Shown: positions 34,732 to 42,810 of the stretch, piece by piece | How the letters are laid out: each line of letters begins with the position of its first letter | Numbering within the stretch: the stretch's first letter is position 1 | From: Myxococcota bacterium | GTDB lineage: Bacteria > Myxococcota_A > UBA9160 > UBA4427 | Direction: 5' to 3' | Length of the DNA: 64,000 nucleotides | Assembly (NCBI GenBank): GCA_029243605.1 | Contig: JAQWRT010000079.1 | Span: forward strand, 1 to 64,000 | Position numbers and translations under genes: made by a program | Notes under the pieces: generated by a model | The model's input: only the letters and a program-made list of their open reading frames with translations | The model's database searches: none | What the model was told of the DNA's origin: nothing

Positions 34732-35691
34732 GTGGGGCTCTTCGAGACGATTCGCCGAGCCTGCGCCACGGTGGCGGAACGCGCGCGTTGGGTGCGGATT
34801 GACGAGGCGGGGCTCGCGGCCTTCGCCGAGGGCCTGGTGGGCCGAGAGCAATCGCTCGAAGCCGAGGATCCCGCCCACCACCGCCGGGAAGACGACGCGT
34901 CTACCCTGGCCTTCGTTCTGACCCTCGATGCGGTGAATTTCGGATCCGGCTGGTTTCCCCATATGCAAAAGCGCCCCGGGGCATCGGGCTATTTCACCGT
35001 GGCGACCTGCCTCGCCGAGCACTTCGATGAAAACGGCGCCCTCGATCCGGCGGCCCTCGCCCAAATTGAGGCCGACGAGTGCGCGGGGATCTTCGGTCAG
35101 CCCTCGGCGCCCTCTGAGATCTCACCGCTGATGGAACTCTTTGCCCAATCCTGGCGCGATCTTGGCAACCGGGTGCAGGGAAGTTTTGGTGGCTCCTTCG
35201 CGGGCCTGGTGGAGGCGGCGGACCACCGAGCCGAGGGCCTGGTGGAGATCCTGGGTTCCATGCCCCTCTATCGCGATGTCGAGGATTATGACGGGCTCGA
35301 GGTTCCCTTCTACAAGCGGGCTCAGATCACCTGCACGGATCTCGCCACCGCCTTCGAGGGGTCGGGCCCCGGGCGCTTCGACGACCTCGATGAGCTCACG
35401 ATCTTTGCCGACAACCTCGTCCCCCATGTGCTTCGCTGGGAGGGGGTGCTCGATTACGCCCCCGATCTGCTCGGCCGGATCGATGCCGAAGAAAGGATCG
35501 CCCTGGGTTCGGCTGAAGAAATAGAGATTCGCGCCGTGGCCCTCCATGCGGTGGAACGACTCAGCGCCGAGATGGGTAAAGTCGGCGAACCCATGCCCCC
35601 CAGGCGTCTGGACGCGCTCCTCTGGCACCGCGGTCAGAACCCGGAGATCAAGGCGTCGCCCCGCCACCGCACCTGCTGCTCCTATTACTAG
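34732..35691 (+). CDS. Queuosine salvage protein (Qng1/DUF2419 family)
   Basis: This 319-residue protein resembles the Qng1/DUF2419 family, queuosine 5'-phosphate N-glycosylases that release queuine for tRNA modification. Conserved-looking segments are DDASTLAFVLTLDAVNFGSGWFP in the N half, the FKR-like stretch EVPFYKRAQITCTDL, LTIFADNLVPHVLR, and the C terminus ALLWHRGQNPEIK with a terminal RHRTCCSYY, which matches the family's common cysteine and aromatic ending. The family is widespread in eukaryotes and patchy in bacteria. The GTG at 34732 follows the lipid-kinase stop by one base. No queuosine synthesis gene is nearby. Confidence 0.8.
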   Translation: MGLFETIRRACATVAERARWVRIDEAGLAAFAEGLVGREQSLEAEDPAHHRREDDASTLAFVLTLDAVNFGSGWFPHMQKRPGASGYFTVATCLAEHFDENGALDPAALAQIEADECAGIFGQPSAPSEISPLMELFAQSWRDLGNRVQGSFGGSFAGLVEAADHRAEGLVEILGSMPLYRDVEDYDGLEVPFYKRAQITCTDLATAFEGSGPGRFDDLDELTIFADNLVPHVLRWEGVLDYAPDLLGRIDAEERIALGSAEEIEIRAVALHAVERLSAEMGKVGEPMPPRRLDALLWHRGQNPEIKASPRHRTCCSYY

Positions 35692-35721
35692 AGGCCCGGG
35701 GGTACTAAAAGGCCCGGGGGT
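35687..35721 (+). repeat. Two imperfect 17-base repeats at the qng1 stop codon
   Basis: ACTAGAGGCCCGGGGGT, which includes the TAG stop at 35689-35691, is followed directly by ACTAAAAGGCCCGGGGGT. The gene end has thus been tandemly duplicated beyond the stop. It resembles the repeats at 40526 and 42767. Confidence 0.6.
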
Positions 35722-35724
35722 CGC

Positions 35725-36990
35725 TTAGGGAAGCGACTCGCGGCGGGCCTCGACGGCGATCAGTCCCTGGGCGAGTGCGTCCATGCGCCCGGGGTCCAGG
35801 CCGAGGCCGGCCAGCGCCCCCTGGCATCGCTCGCGGATTTCGTCGTCGTCGATGCCTTGAGGCAATTGGACGAGCAGTCGGGCGATGCGGTCGCCGATCC
35901 GAAGCAGAGCCGGGCGAAGATCCTCATCGAGGGAGAACGGAGGGCCGAGGTTCGGGGGGCGAGGCTCCGCGAGGACCCGGCGCTGGATGGCCTTGGCGGC
36001 CTCGATCTGGGCGACAAAGAACTCGCTCACAGCGGCCGGGGGGAGGGCTTGTGCCTCGGGAATCCCCAACGCCCGTTCGCTTTCGCGGACCCGGGCGAGG
36101 GCGGCCTTGAGAACCCGGACCTCCCGGGCGGGAACGGCGACGGGAGACCCGCTCGCGCGCTTGGCCTCGGCGACGGCGGGCATCAGGGCCAAGCGTTCGG
36201 CCATGGCAGCGAGCAACCCCGACAGTACGGGCCGAGGGGGCAGCACCTGGGGCTGCTCCCCGAGATGACGCGCGCGCCACTCGGCCAGGCGTCCGCTGCG
36301 CTCCTGGGCGAGGAGCCAGCGGTCCAGGTCCAGGGCCAGCTCGGCGTTTTCAACCCGGACCCAAAGCGCCTTGCGGTCTCGGGTGAAGGGGCCGAGGGTG
36401 CGCAGGTCGGTTCTTCCCGCGCGCCAATGGGGGGCTTCGAGGGTGTCGGTGATGACCGCATCCGCGCGACCCGCGTCGAGCTCGGCCATCACCCCGGCGT
36501 TTTCGTCGAGGGTCAGGAGCGCAGCCTGGGGAAAGCTTTTTCGTGCGGTTCGCTCGAGATGTCCCCCGGCGTTGACCGCCATGGGCAGGCCCGGCCGCTC
36601 GAGATCGGCCAGAGCCGCCAGGGGGCCGTCGGAGCGGACCAGGGCCACGGCTCCGCTGCCGGTGATGGGAAGACTGAAGCGGCCGGCGAGGGAGCGCTCC
36701 GGGCGCACCGTGATGCCGCCCATGGCCACGTCGAATCGATCCGCCCCCAGGTCGTCCAACAGGTTAGGCCAATCGAAGCGGACGAAGACGAGCTCGAGAC
36801 CGCGATCCTCGGCGTAGGCCCGGGCGATTTCCGGAGCCAGTCCCCGAAAGACGGTCTGCCCGTCGGGCCCGGGGCTCGCCATGCTGAATGGGGCGTAATC
36901 GCCACTGGTCCCCACCCGGAGCACGCCCTCGGCTTGGCCGATGGCCACCGCCGGGGCGAGCACGCCCAGGGCTATGGCCCCCCCGCGCAA
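35725..36990 (-). CDS. Secreted cyclohexadienyl dehydratase-chorismate mutase fusion
   Basis: This protein of about 421 residues joins two phenylalanine-pathway enzymes. Residues about 21-245 form a substrate-binding-protein fold like PheC: GVLRVGTSGDYAPFS, DWPNLLDDLGADRFDVAMGG and WLLAQERSGRLAEWR. Residues 257-410 resemble secreted AroQ-gamma chorismate mutase: AERLALMPAVAEAKR, then PAREVRVL and EFFVAQIEAAKAIQRRV with its catalytic Lys. A signal peptide (GGAIALGVLAPAVAIG) implies a periplasmic site. The start is unclear: the TTG at 36990 gives a minimal signal peptide, while the frame stays open into a repeat-coded basic stretch upstream without a good start. The general amino-acid binding protein is the main alternative for the first domain. 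Confidence 0.7.
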   Translation of the reverse strand: MRGGAIALGVLAPAVAIGQAEGVLRVGTSGDYAPFSMASPGPDGQTVFRGLAPEIARAYAEDRGLELVFVRFDWPNLLDDLGADRFDVAMGGITVRPERSLAGRFSLPITGSGAVALVRSDGPLAALADLERPGLPMAVNAGGHLERTARKSFPQAALLTLDENAGVMAELDAGRADAVITDTLEAPHWRAGRTDLRTLGPFTRDRKALWVRVENAELALDLDRWLLAQERSGRLAEWRARHLGEQPQVLPPRPVLSGLLAAMAERLALMPAVAEAKRASGSPVAVPAREVRVLKAALARVRESERALGIPEAQALPPAAVSEFFVAQIEAAKAIQRRVLAEPRPPNLGPPFSLDEDLRPALLRIGDRIARLLVQLPQGIDDDEIRERCQGALAGLGLDPGRMDALAQGLIAVEARRESLP

Positions 36991-37339
36991 CGCGCGCCGA
37001 AATCTCGGCCCGAGCCCCCGGGCCTTGTCCCGGGCCTTGTCCCGGGTCTTTTCCAGGGTCTTTTCCCGAGTTTCCTCCCGAGTTTCCTCCCGAGTCTCTT
37101 CCCGAGGGGCGGCCGTAGGGCGGGTTCTCGGCCCGGGGATTTCCAGACGATTACCCGCCTGGCGATAATTGACCCCGAAGGGTAGTTCTCCTAATGTCCC
37201 GACCCGGCGCTCCAAGCCGCCTCCCCCCCAGGAGTCGCTGTTCCGGCCCCTTCCCGAGTGAATTGCGCGGACTTTGTTTTCCGGCGCCTCGACTTTCTCG
37301 ATTTGACCGTACCCGAAAGCGGTATGGAGGTTCAGCAAG
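36991..37339. other. Leader region with repeat tract between the pheC/aroQ fusion and csp genes
   Basis: About 349 bases between divergent genes. The part next to the fusion gene holds the 12-base repeat tract, and the part next to the cold-shock gene holds AT-richer DNA with TTGACC near 37313 and GGAGG at 37326-37330. AGGAGA on the minus strand near 37190 looks like a ribosome-binding site but no canonical start follows at the right distance. Confidence 0.35.
37019..37106 (-). repeat. Degenerate 12-base tandem repeats upstream of the fusion enzyme
   Basis: Two repeat families follow each other on the plus strand: CCCGGGCCTTGT-type units and CCCGAGTTTCCT-type units, each 12 bases and repeated two to four times with drift. 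Because units are multiples of three they keep the reading frame and, if translated, would give EETR and DKAR repeats ahead of the signal peptide. Confidence 0.7.
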
Positions 37340-37834
37340 ATGATCAGCATGGATGAAATTGAATCCGGCCTTTTTGTGACCCATAAGGGGACAGGCCTAC
37401 GGTATAGCGTTGTCGATAGCGAGGATGGCGAGGTTTTGTTGTCGCCCGAGCAGGACGGGCTCAAGGATCTGACCGTGGCCCTTGAACTCTTCCAGTCGGA
37501 GTTCATCTCGAGCGATCAATTCCGCGGACCGGGCGGGCGCAAGGGACGCGGCGGCAAGGGACGCGGCCGCCGGCGCACCGGAGCCACGCCGCCCCCCGCG
37601 CCCACCGGGCCGAAATGTAAGGGCAAGATCAAGAAGATGGTCCGGGATCGGGGCTTCGGATTTATTCGAGGCGACGATGGCAAGGAAGTCTTCTTTCACC
37701 GCTCGGGGTTGAACGCGGCGGAATACGACGGTCTGTCCGAGGGCGACCTCGTCGAGTACGTGGTTCAGGAAGGCCCCCGAGGCGCCCGGGCGGAGAACGT
37801 CCGCGGGGCGACCCCCGGCGAAACCGCCGCTTAG
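37340..37834 (+). CDS. Cold-shock-domain protein with extra N-terminal domain
   Basis: This 164-residue protein has a C-terminal cold-shock domain (about 98-158) with RNP-1-like RDRGFGFIRGDDG and RNP-2-like KEVFFHRSGL, which bind single-stranded nucleic acid. A linker of about 25 residues rich in Arg and Gly (GRKGRGGKGRGRRR) connects it to an N-terminal 60-residue part (IESGLFVTHKGTGLRYSVV, LTVALELFQSEF) with no family I recognise. CspA proteins are about 70 residues, so this is a two-domain variant with an RGG-like linker. The ATG at 37340 has GGAGG nine bases upstream. Confidence 0.85.
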   Translation: MISMDEIESGLFVTHKGTGLRYSVVDSEDGEVLLSPEQDGLKDLTVALELFQSEFISSDQFRGPGGRKGRGGKGRGRRRTGATPPPAPTGPKCKGKIKKMVRDRGFGFIRGDDGKEVFFHRSGLNAAEYDGLSEGDLVEYVVQEGPRGARAENVRGATPGETAA

Positions 37835-37850
37835 CCCGGCGATTCTCGGC

Positions 37851-39494
37851 TCAGCGGTAGCGATGGACGATGGGAAACCTGCGTCCGCGTCCGAAGGCCT
37901 TGGGTGAGGTGCGCAGCACCAAGGGCGTCTGCCGGCGCTTGTATTCGTTGCGATCCAGGCGCTCTGCCACCCGAAGGGCCTCCTCCCGGCTGCAACCTTC
38001 CGGGGCCTGGAGGCTCTCGGCGTTGCGTCCCCCCTCGATGACCTGTTCGAGGATTGAGTCGAGGATCTCGTAGTCGGGCAGGTCGTCGCTATCGAGCTGG
38101 TCGGGAGCGAGTTCCGCCGACGGGGGTTTCTCGATGGTATTGCTGGGAATTCGCTCGGTGGTTCGGTTCGCGTGGCGAGCGAGGTCGTAGACCTCGCGCT
38201 TGTAGACATCGCCGAGCACAGCCAGCCCGCCCACGGTATCGCCATAGAGCGTGCAGTAGCCCACCGAGAGTTCGCTCTTGTTGCCCGTGGCGAGGACCAG
38301 TCGGTTCTCCTGATTGGAGATGGCCATGAGGGTCGCCCCGCGGATGCGGGATTGAATGTTTTGTTGGGTCAGCCCGTAATTGTCCTTCTGACCGAAGAGC
38401 GAACCGAAGACTCCGAGGTAGGCCTCGTAGAGCGGTGTAATGTTGACCGTACGAAACTCGATGCCCAGGCTATCGGCCAATGCGGCCGCGTCGTCGATGC
38501 TGTGGTCTGAGGAGAAGGGTCCGGGCATGGCAACGCCGCTCACTCGATCGACTCCCAGGGCCTCAACGGCCAGGTGGGCGGTGACGGCTGAGTCGATGCC
38601 GCCGGAAAGTCCGATCACAGCGCCGGGAGGCAGGTTTTGTTTCAGAAAATAATCTCGGATGCCCAGCACGAGCCCGGCCTCGAGTTGTGCGACCCGGTCG
38701 CCTTCGACGACCTCGTGGGCAAGGATTCCTTCGCTTTCGTTGGGGAGGTCGATGAGAGCCATGGCGCTTTCGAAGAGGGGAAGCGAAGCGATGATGCGGC
38801 CGTGCTGGTTTACGGCAAAGGAGCCTCCATCGAAGATCAACTCGTCGTTCCCGCCGACCTGGTTGCAGAAGACCAGGGGCGTCGAGAGATCGGCGGCCAG
38901 GGCAGAGAACATTTCGCGCCGCATGCGCGGCTTTTCGGCGTGCCAGGGGGATGCCGAGGGATTGACGATGAGTGACGGCGCGTGGGAAGCGATTTCGCCC
39001 AGGGGGTCCAGGGGGTAATTGAGTTCTCGGGACCAGGCGTCCTCGCAGACCGCGAGGCCAAGGCGGGCTCCGAGACTTGGGATTTCCAGCGGCTCATGCT
39101 GATCCCCGGGCACAAAATGACGCTTTTCGTCGAAGACGTCGTAGGTGGGCAGGAGGGCTTTGGCCCGGGAGCCCAGGGTCTTCCCGTCGGCCAGCACCAC
39201 CGCGGCATTCTGAAGCCCCTGGGACGGGTGGGGAGATTCGCCCAACACGGCTCCCAGGACGATCACGATGTCCCGGGAAGCGGCCTCGAGGGTTCTCAAC
39301 TCCTTGAGCTGGTCTCGGACGAAGCCATCGCGCTCGAGCAGGTCCATGGGCGGATACCCGGTCAGGACCATTTCCGGCAGCACGACGATGTCGGCCCCCG
39401 CGGCCCGAGCCTTCTCGGCCGCCTGCTCGACCAGCTGACGATTCCCCGGGAGGTCGCCAACCGTCGGGTTGACCTGTGCCATTGCCAATTTCAT
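37851..39494 (-). CDS. nadE: Glutamine-dependent NAD+ synthetase
   Basis: This 547-residue enzyme amidates nicotinic acid adenine dinucleotide to NAD+. The N-terminal nitrilase-type glutaminase (about 1-255) shows VVLPEMVLTGYPP (catalytic Glu), a LLPTYDVFDEKRHF segment with the Lys region before it, and LAVCEDAWSREL with the nucleophile Cys. The C-terminal synthetase domain has IGLSGGIDSAVTAHLAVEAL (PP-loop), LATGNKSELSVGYCTLYGD and EKPPSAELAPDQLDSDDLPDY in two parts. It ends 17 bases from the convergent cold-shock gene. Confidence 0.97.
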   Translation of the reverse strand: MKLAMAQVNPTVGDLPGNRQLVEQAAEKARAAGADIVVLPEMVLTGYPPMDLLERDGFVRDQLKELRTLEAASRDIVIVLGAVLGESPHPSQGLQNAAVVLADGKTLGSRAKALLPTYDVFDEKRHFVPGDQHEPLEIPSLGARLGLAVCEDAWSRELNYPLDPLGEIASHAPSLIVNPSASPWHAEKPRMRREMFSALAADLSTPLVFCNQVGGNDELIFDGGSFAVNQHGRIIASLPLFESAMALIDLPNESEGILAHEVVEGDRVAQLEAGLVLGIRDYFLKQNLPPGAVIGLSGGIDSAVTAHLAVEALGVDRVSGVAMPGPFSSDHSIDDAAALADSLGIEFRTVNITPLYEAYLGVFGSLFGQKDNYGLTQQNIQSRIRGATLMAISNQENRLVLATGNKSELSVGYCTLYGDTVGGLAVLGDVYKREVYDLARHANRTTERIPSNTIEKPPSAELAPDQLDSDDLPDYEILDSILEQVIEGGRNAESLQAPEGCSREEALRVAERLDRNEYKRRQTPLVLRTSPKAFGRGRRFPIVHRYR

Positions 39495-39590
39495 GGTCGC
39501 GCAAGCATACCGTGCCCCGCAGTTCCTGCCGCTGCCGATTCCCGCGCCGAGGGTAGAGGAGCGGCGCCTGGGCCTGTACTGTTCTGCCCC

Positions 39591-40493
39591 ATGAAGAGCG
39601 ATCGAGAGCGAGAAATCATCGGCCCGGCGTCAAGCTATTACGTTTCCCAACGCCTGAAGCTCCACTACGTCGACTGGGGAAACGAAGAGGCGCCGCCCCT
39701 TCTATTGATCCACGGCAACAAGGACCACGCTCGCAGCTGGGACTGGGTGGCTCGGGAATTGCGTGAGGAGTATCACGTGATTGCTCCGGATCTGCGCGGT
39801 CACGGCGACAGCGCCTGGGCGATCGGCGGTCACTACATGATCAACGAGTTCGTCCTCGACATCGCTCAGTTGATTTCGACTCTGGGTCTGCAGCCCTTGA
39901 CGATCCTCGCACATTCGCTGGGGGGGGCGGTGGCGCTCCAATATGCGTCGGTTTACCCCGAGCATATTCGCAAGCTCGTGGCGGTGGAGGGGTTGGGTCC
40001 CCCGCCGAAGATGATTCGGGAGCACACGGATGCCCCGAGCTGGAAATTGATTTCGAATTGGATCGACCAAGTTCGAAAACTCTCCTCCCGGCAACCGCGC
40101 CGCTATCCGGATATCGACGCGGCCGCTCAGCGAATGCAGGAGGAGAATTCATTCCTATCCCCCGAGCAGGCCCGCCACTTGACGGTTCACGGTGTGGCGC
40201 GCAACGAGGACGGAACCTTCTCCTGGAAATTCGATAACTACACCCGGGCCTTCTATCCTCAAAGTTTTCAGCCCGAGGAGCGCAAGGCCATGTGGAAGCG
40301 GATTACCTGCCCCACGTTGCTGATACGGGGGAGTGAGAGTTGGGCGAGCGATCCCGAGGAAGACGGTCGGGCCGATGCCTTCCAGGACGCGACCCTGGTG
40401 AACGTGGAGGGAGCCGGTCATTGGGTGCACCACGACCGCTTGCCCGAGTTCCTTACCTTGGTCCGAAATTTTTTGGGCGACCCAGCCGACTAA
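39591..40493 (+). CDS. Alpha/beta hydrolase
   Basis: This 300-residue alpha/beta hydrolase has LLLIHGNKDHARSW, APDLRGHGDSAW, the nucleophile elbow AHSLGG (Ser109) and the catalytic His in GAGHWVHHDRLPEF. The region TCPTLLIRGSESW carries the usual acid-residue strand. The substrate is not determinable. The ATG at 39591 follows the divergent nadE start by 96 bases. It belongs to the same broad family as the hydrolases at 21.2 and 29.5 kb. Confidence 0.85.
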   Translation: MKSDREREIIGPASSYYVSQRLKLHYVDWGNEEAPPLLLIHGNKDHARSWDWVARELREEYHVIAPDLRGHGDSAWAIGGHYMINEFVLDIAQLISTLGLQPLTILAHSLGGAVALQYASVYPEHIRKLVAVEGLGPPPKMIREHTDAPSWKLISNWIDQVRKLSSRQPRRYPDIDAAAQRMQEENSFLSPEQARHLTVHGVARNEDGTFSWKFDNYTRAFYPQSFQPEERKAMWKRITCPTLLIRGSESWASDPEEDGRADAFQDATLVNVEGAGHWVHHDRLPEFLTLVRNFLGDPAD

Positions 40494-40525
40494 ACCCCGC
40501 TCCGGAGGCATCGGTGGCAAGGGTA

Positions 40526-40573
40526 CCGAGCTCAGGGGAAACCGAGCTCAGGGGAAACTGAGCTCAGGGGAAG
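40526..40573 (+). repeat. Triplicate 16-base repeat over the MaoC gene end
   Basis: CCGAGCTCAGGGGAAA occurs three times in a row (40526-40541, 40542-40557, 40558-40573), with the third copy slightly changed. The third copy contains the last codons and TGA stop of the MaoC gene on the minus strand, so the other two are copies of a gene end lying beyond the stop. Confidence 0.85.
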
Positions 40574-41031
40574 TAGACGTAGACGGCCTCGCCCCGGCAG
40601 GCCGGGCGCTTGGCGCCCTCGAGTTCCCAACTCAGGCTTAAGTTGACGCGGGCGGCGCCCCCGGGCACCCGTCGCACCCCGAGGATGCGTCCGGTCAACC
40701 GGAGTCGCGAGCCCGCGGCCACGGGCTCCTTCAATCGCAGTCGGTCGATCCCGGCGTTGATGATCTGGCTGCAATTCTCCACCGAAAAGATTTCGCGAAG
40801 CAGGACGGGCGCCAGAGCGAGGGTGAGGTAACCGTGCGCGATCGTCTGCCCGAAGGGCGACTCCCGAGCGGCGCGTTCGCTGTCCGTGTGAATCCACTGG
40901 TCGTCCCCGGTCGCGCGAGCGAAGGCATCGATCCTGGCTTGATCGACGGTGATCCATTCGCTGGGCCCGATCGGGGTATCTATACAATCCGCCAGGGCTT
41001 CGATATTGGGCACGACGAGTCGGTCGGGCAT
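40564..41031 (-). CDS. MaoC-like dehydratase (R-specific enoyl-CoA hydratase-like)
   Basis: This 155-residue hot-dog-fold protein has the hydratase-2 signature: FARATGDDQWIHTDSERAA with catalytic Asp and His, followed by PFGQTIAHGYLTLALAPVLL. Such enzymes hydrate trans-2-enoyl-CoA or remove water from 3-hydroxyacyl groups, in fatty-acid or polyhydroxyalkanoate metabolism. The start is the ATG at 41031. It is a single-domain form, with no acyl-CoA dehydrogenase or thiolase adjacent. A triplicated repeat covers its stop codon. Confidence 0.88.
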   Translation of the reverse strand: MPDRLVVPNIEALADCIDTPIGPSEWITVDQARIDAFARATGDDQWIHTDSERAARESPFGQTIAHGYLTLALAPVLLREIFSVENCSQIINAGIDRLRLKEPVAAGSRLRLTGRILGVRRVPGGAARVNLSLSWELEGAKRPACRGEAVYVYFP

Positions 41032-41182
41032 GGTGAGGGCTGTCTCCAGCGGTGGGATCGCTCCGTGATGCGCCGCAGCATAGGCAGTTCGTCGTCCTGA
41101 CGCCCGGGCCCCAGGCGCCTATACTTTCGCTGGGATCACCCACGAGCGAACGAATGGGCTTTGATCCAAGGGGGTACTTGCC

Positions 41183-42769
41183 GTGAAATGGACCGCACTG
41201 AAGACCACTTTCGTCCTGGTCGTCGTTGCCGGGGTGGTGGGAGCCACTTTCGCCGCCCATTATTTCTGGCAGGCGGCCGTCGGTTTGGATCCATCGGCCT
41301 TTCCCGCCGGTCAGACCATGCAGGCCGTGGGCGAGTTTCTCCTCCCGGGCCTCGATGTCGCCCTGGCCGGGGTGGTGCTTGCCCTGGGGAGCATTTTTTT
41401 GGTTTCGGGGGTGGCCTTCTTCCTGGTCCGCTCTCGGCGGCGTCAAACCCTTGAACCGGTGGATCCCACGCGACGCAATTTCCTGAGCGGCAGCCTCGCC
41501 GGGGGCGGCGCGGCCCTGGCTACCCTGGTGGCGGGTGGCGGCGCAATGTTGGGTCGAAGTTTCTATGGCGTCGGTCGGAAGGAGGGGCGGGGCTGGCAGG
41601 GTCCACTGACCCAGGTCTTCGGTGGTCACGTGGAGAAGACGCATCCCGAGTGGAAGGCTGCCTGGCGCGGGAGTGAGGTGCAGGCCTATGGCCGTTTGGG
41701 GCGCACCGAGTGGCCGGTTTCGGACACTGTCCTCGGCACCGGAGCGATTCGCGGAGAACTCGGGACCCAGATCGTCCGGGTGGCCCTGGAGCGGGGGGTC
41801 AACTACATCGACACCGCCCCGGATTACTCCTCTGAGGGCAGCGAAAGAGCGGTGGGAGAAGCCATTCAGGGCTTTCCCCGGGACTCCTTCTTCCTCGCCA
41901 CCAAATGGTGTACGCCGGTGGGTCACCTACCGGCAGGAACCCCGGTGGAGGATTATAAGCAGGCGGTGGAAGATAGCCTGGCCCGGTTGGGCACGGATTA
42001 TGTCGACCTTATTCACGTTCATTCCTGCGATGAGGTCGATCGCTTGCTCGATCCCAATGTGCACGAGGCCTTCGCCCAACTCAAGGCCGAGGGCAAAGCG
42101 CGTTTTCTCGGTTTCTCCTCGCACACGCCGAAACTTCAGGATGTTGCGAGCGCGGCCATCGACTCGGGGAAATTCGATGTGATGATGGTTGCCTACCATC
42201 ATGGAATCTGGCCCGGCCTCTCGGATCTCATCGAGAGGGCTCAAACTGAGCAGGATATGGGTGTTGTGGCCATGAAGACCCTCAAGGGCGGCAAGCATCA
42301 CGGCCTCGAAGGTTTTCGTGAAGAGGAGGATTCCTACGCCCAGGCCGCGCTGAAATGGGTCCACGGTGACCCCCATGTGTCATGCGCGGTCATCTCTTTC
42401 TTCGATCTCCAGCACGTGGACGAGTATCTCTACGCGTCGGGCAAGGTTCCCGACGCGGAAGACGTCGCCGTGCTCGAAAAGTACGATCGGCTTACGGCGG
42501 AAACCTATTGCGCCCCGCATTGCGGCGCGTGTCTCTCGAGTTGCCCCGAGAAGGTGGGCATCAACGACGTGCTTCGGCACCGAATGTATTTCGAGGATTA
42601 CCGGTCCGAGCGCCAGGCCATCGAACTCTACGCAGCCCTAGACCGGAACGCCTCGGTTTGCGCGAGTTGCAGTGCGCCGTGCACGGGTTCGTGCCCGCTC
42701 GGGATTCGGATCCAGGACCGGATGGTGGGTGCCCACGAGCTTCTGAGCCCGACGTTGACGGCCTCGTAG
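41183..42769 (+). CDS. Membrane-anchored aldo/keto reductase with Fe-S C-terminal domain
   Basis: This 528-residue protein has three hydrophobic segments at the N terminus (about 8-28, 55-82 and 98-125), the third preceded by TRRNFLSGSLAGGGAAL, a twin-arginine-like motif. The middle is an aldo/keto reductase barrel: GVNYIDTAPDYSS, FLATKWC and DLIHVHSCDE hold the Asp, Tyr, Lys and His set. The C terminus has two cysteine clusters, CAPHCGACLSSCP and CASCSAPCTGSCP, like 2x4Fe-4S ferredoxin-type domains in other AKR-ferredoxin fusions. Location, substrate and electron partner are inferred only. GTG start; its stop lies in a 13-base repeat. Confidence 0.85.
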   Translation: MKWTALKTTFVLVVVAGVVGATFAAHYFWQAAVGLDPSAFPAGQTMQAVGEFLLPGLDVALAGVVLALGSIFLVSGVAFFLVRSRRRQTLEPVDPTRRNFLSGSLAGGGAALATLVAGGGAMLGRSFYGVGRKEGRGWQGPLTQVFGGHVEKTHPEWKAAWRGSEVQAYGRLGRTEWPVSDTVLGTGAIRGELGTQIVRVALERGVNYIDTAPDYSSEGSERAVGEAIQGFPRDSFFLATKWCTPVGHLPAGTPVEDYKQAVEDSLARLGTDYVDLIHVHSCDEVDRLLDPNVHEAFAQLKAEGKARFLGFSSHTPKLQDVASAAIDSGKFDVMMVAYHHGIWPGLSDLIERAQTEQDMGVVAMKTLKGGKHHGLEGFREEEDSYAQAALKWVHGDPHVSCAVISFFDLQHVDEYLYASGKVPDAEDVAVLEKYDRLTAETYCAPHCGACLSSCPEKVGINDVLRHRMYFEDYRSERQAIELYAALDRNASVCASCSAPCTGSCPLGIRIQDRMVGAHELLSPTLTAS

Positions 42770-42801
42770 CTCGACCTGGTAGCTCGACCTGGTAGCTCGA
42801 C
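42767..42801 (+). repeat. 13-base tandem repeat starting at the AKR stop codon
   Basis: TAGCTCGACCTGG begins with the TAG stop of the aldo/keto reductase gene and is repeated directly at 42780-42792, then partially at 42793-42801. The repeat lies between two convergent genes. Confidence 0.8.
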
Positions 42802-42810
42802 GTCCGGACT

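Noticed and set aside
37019-37106. Phase-variable repeat controlling the fusion gene
   Set aside because: The units are 12 bases, so gain or loss does not change the frame, and there is no evidence that the tract is translated.
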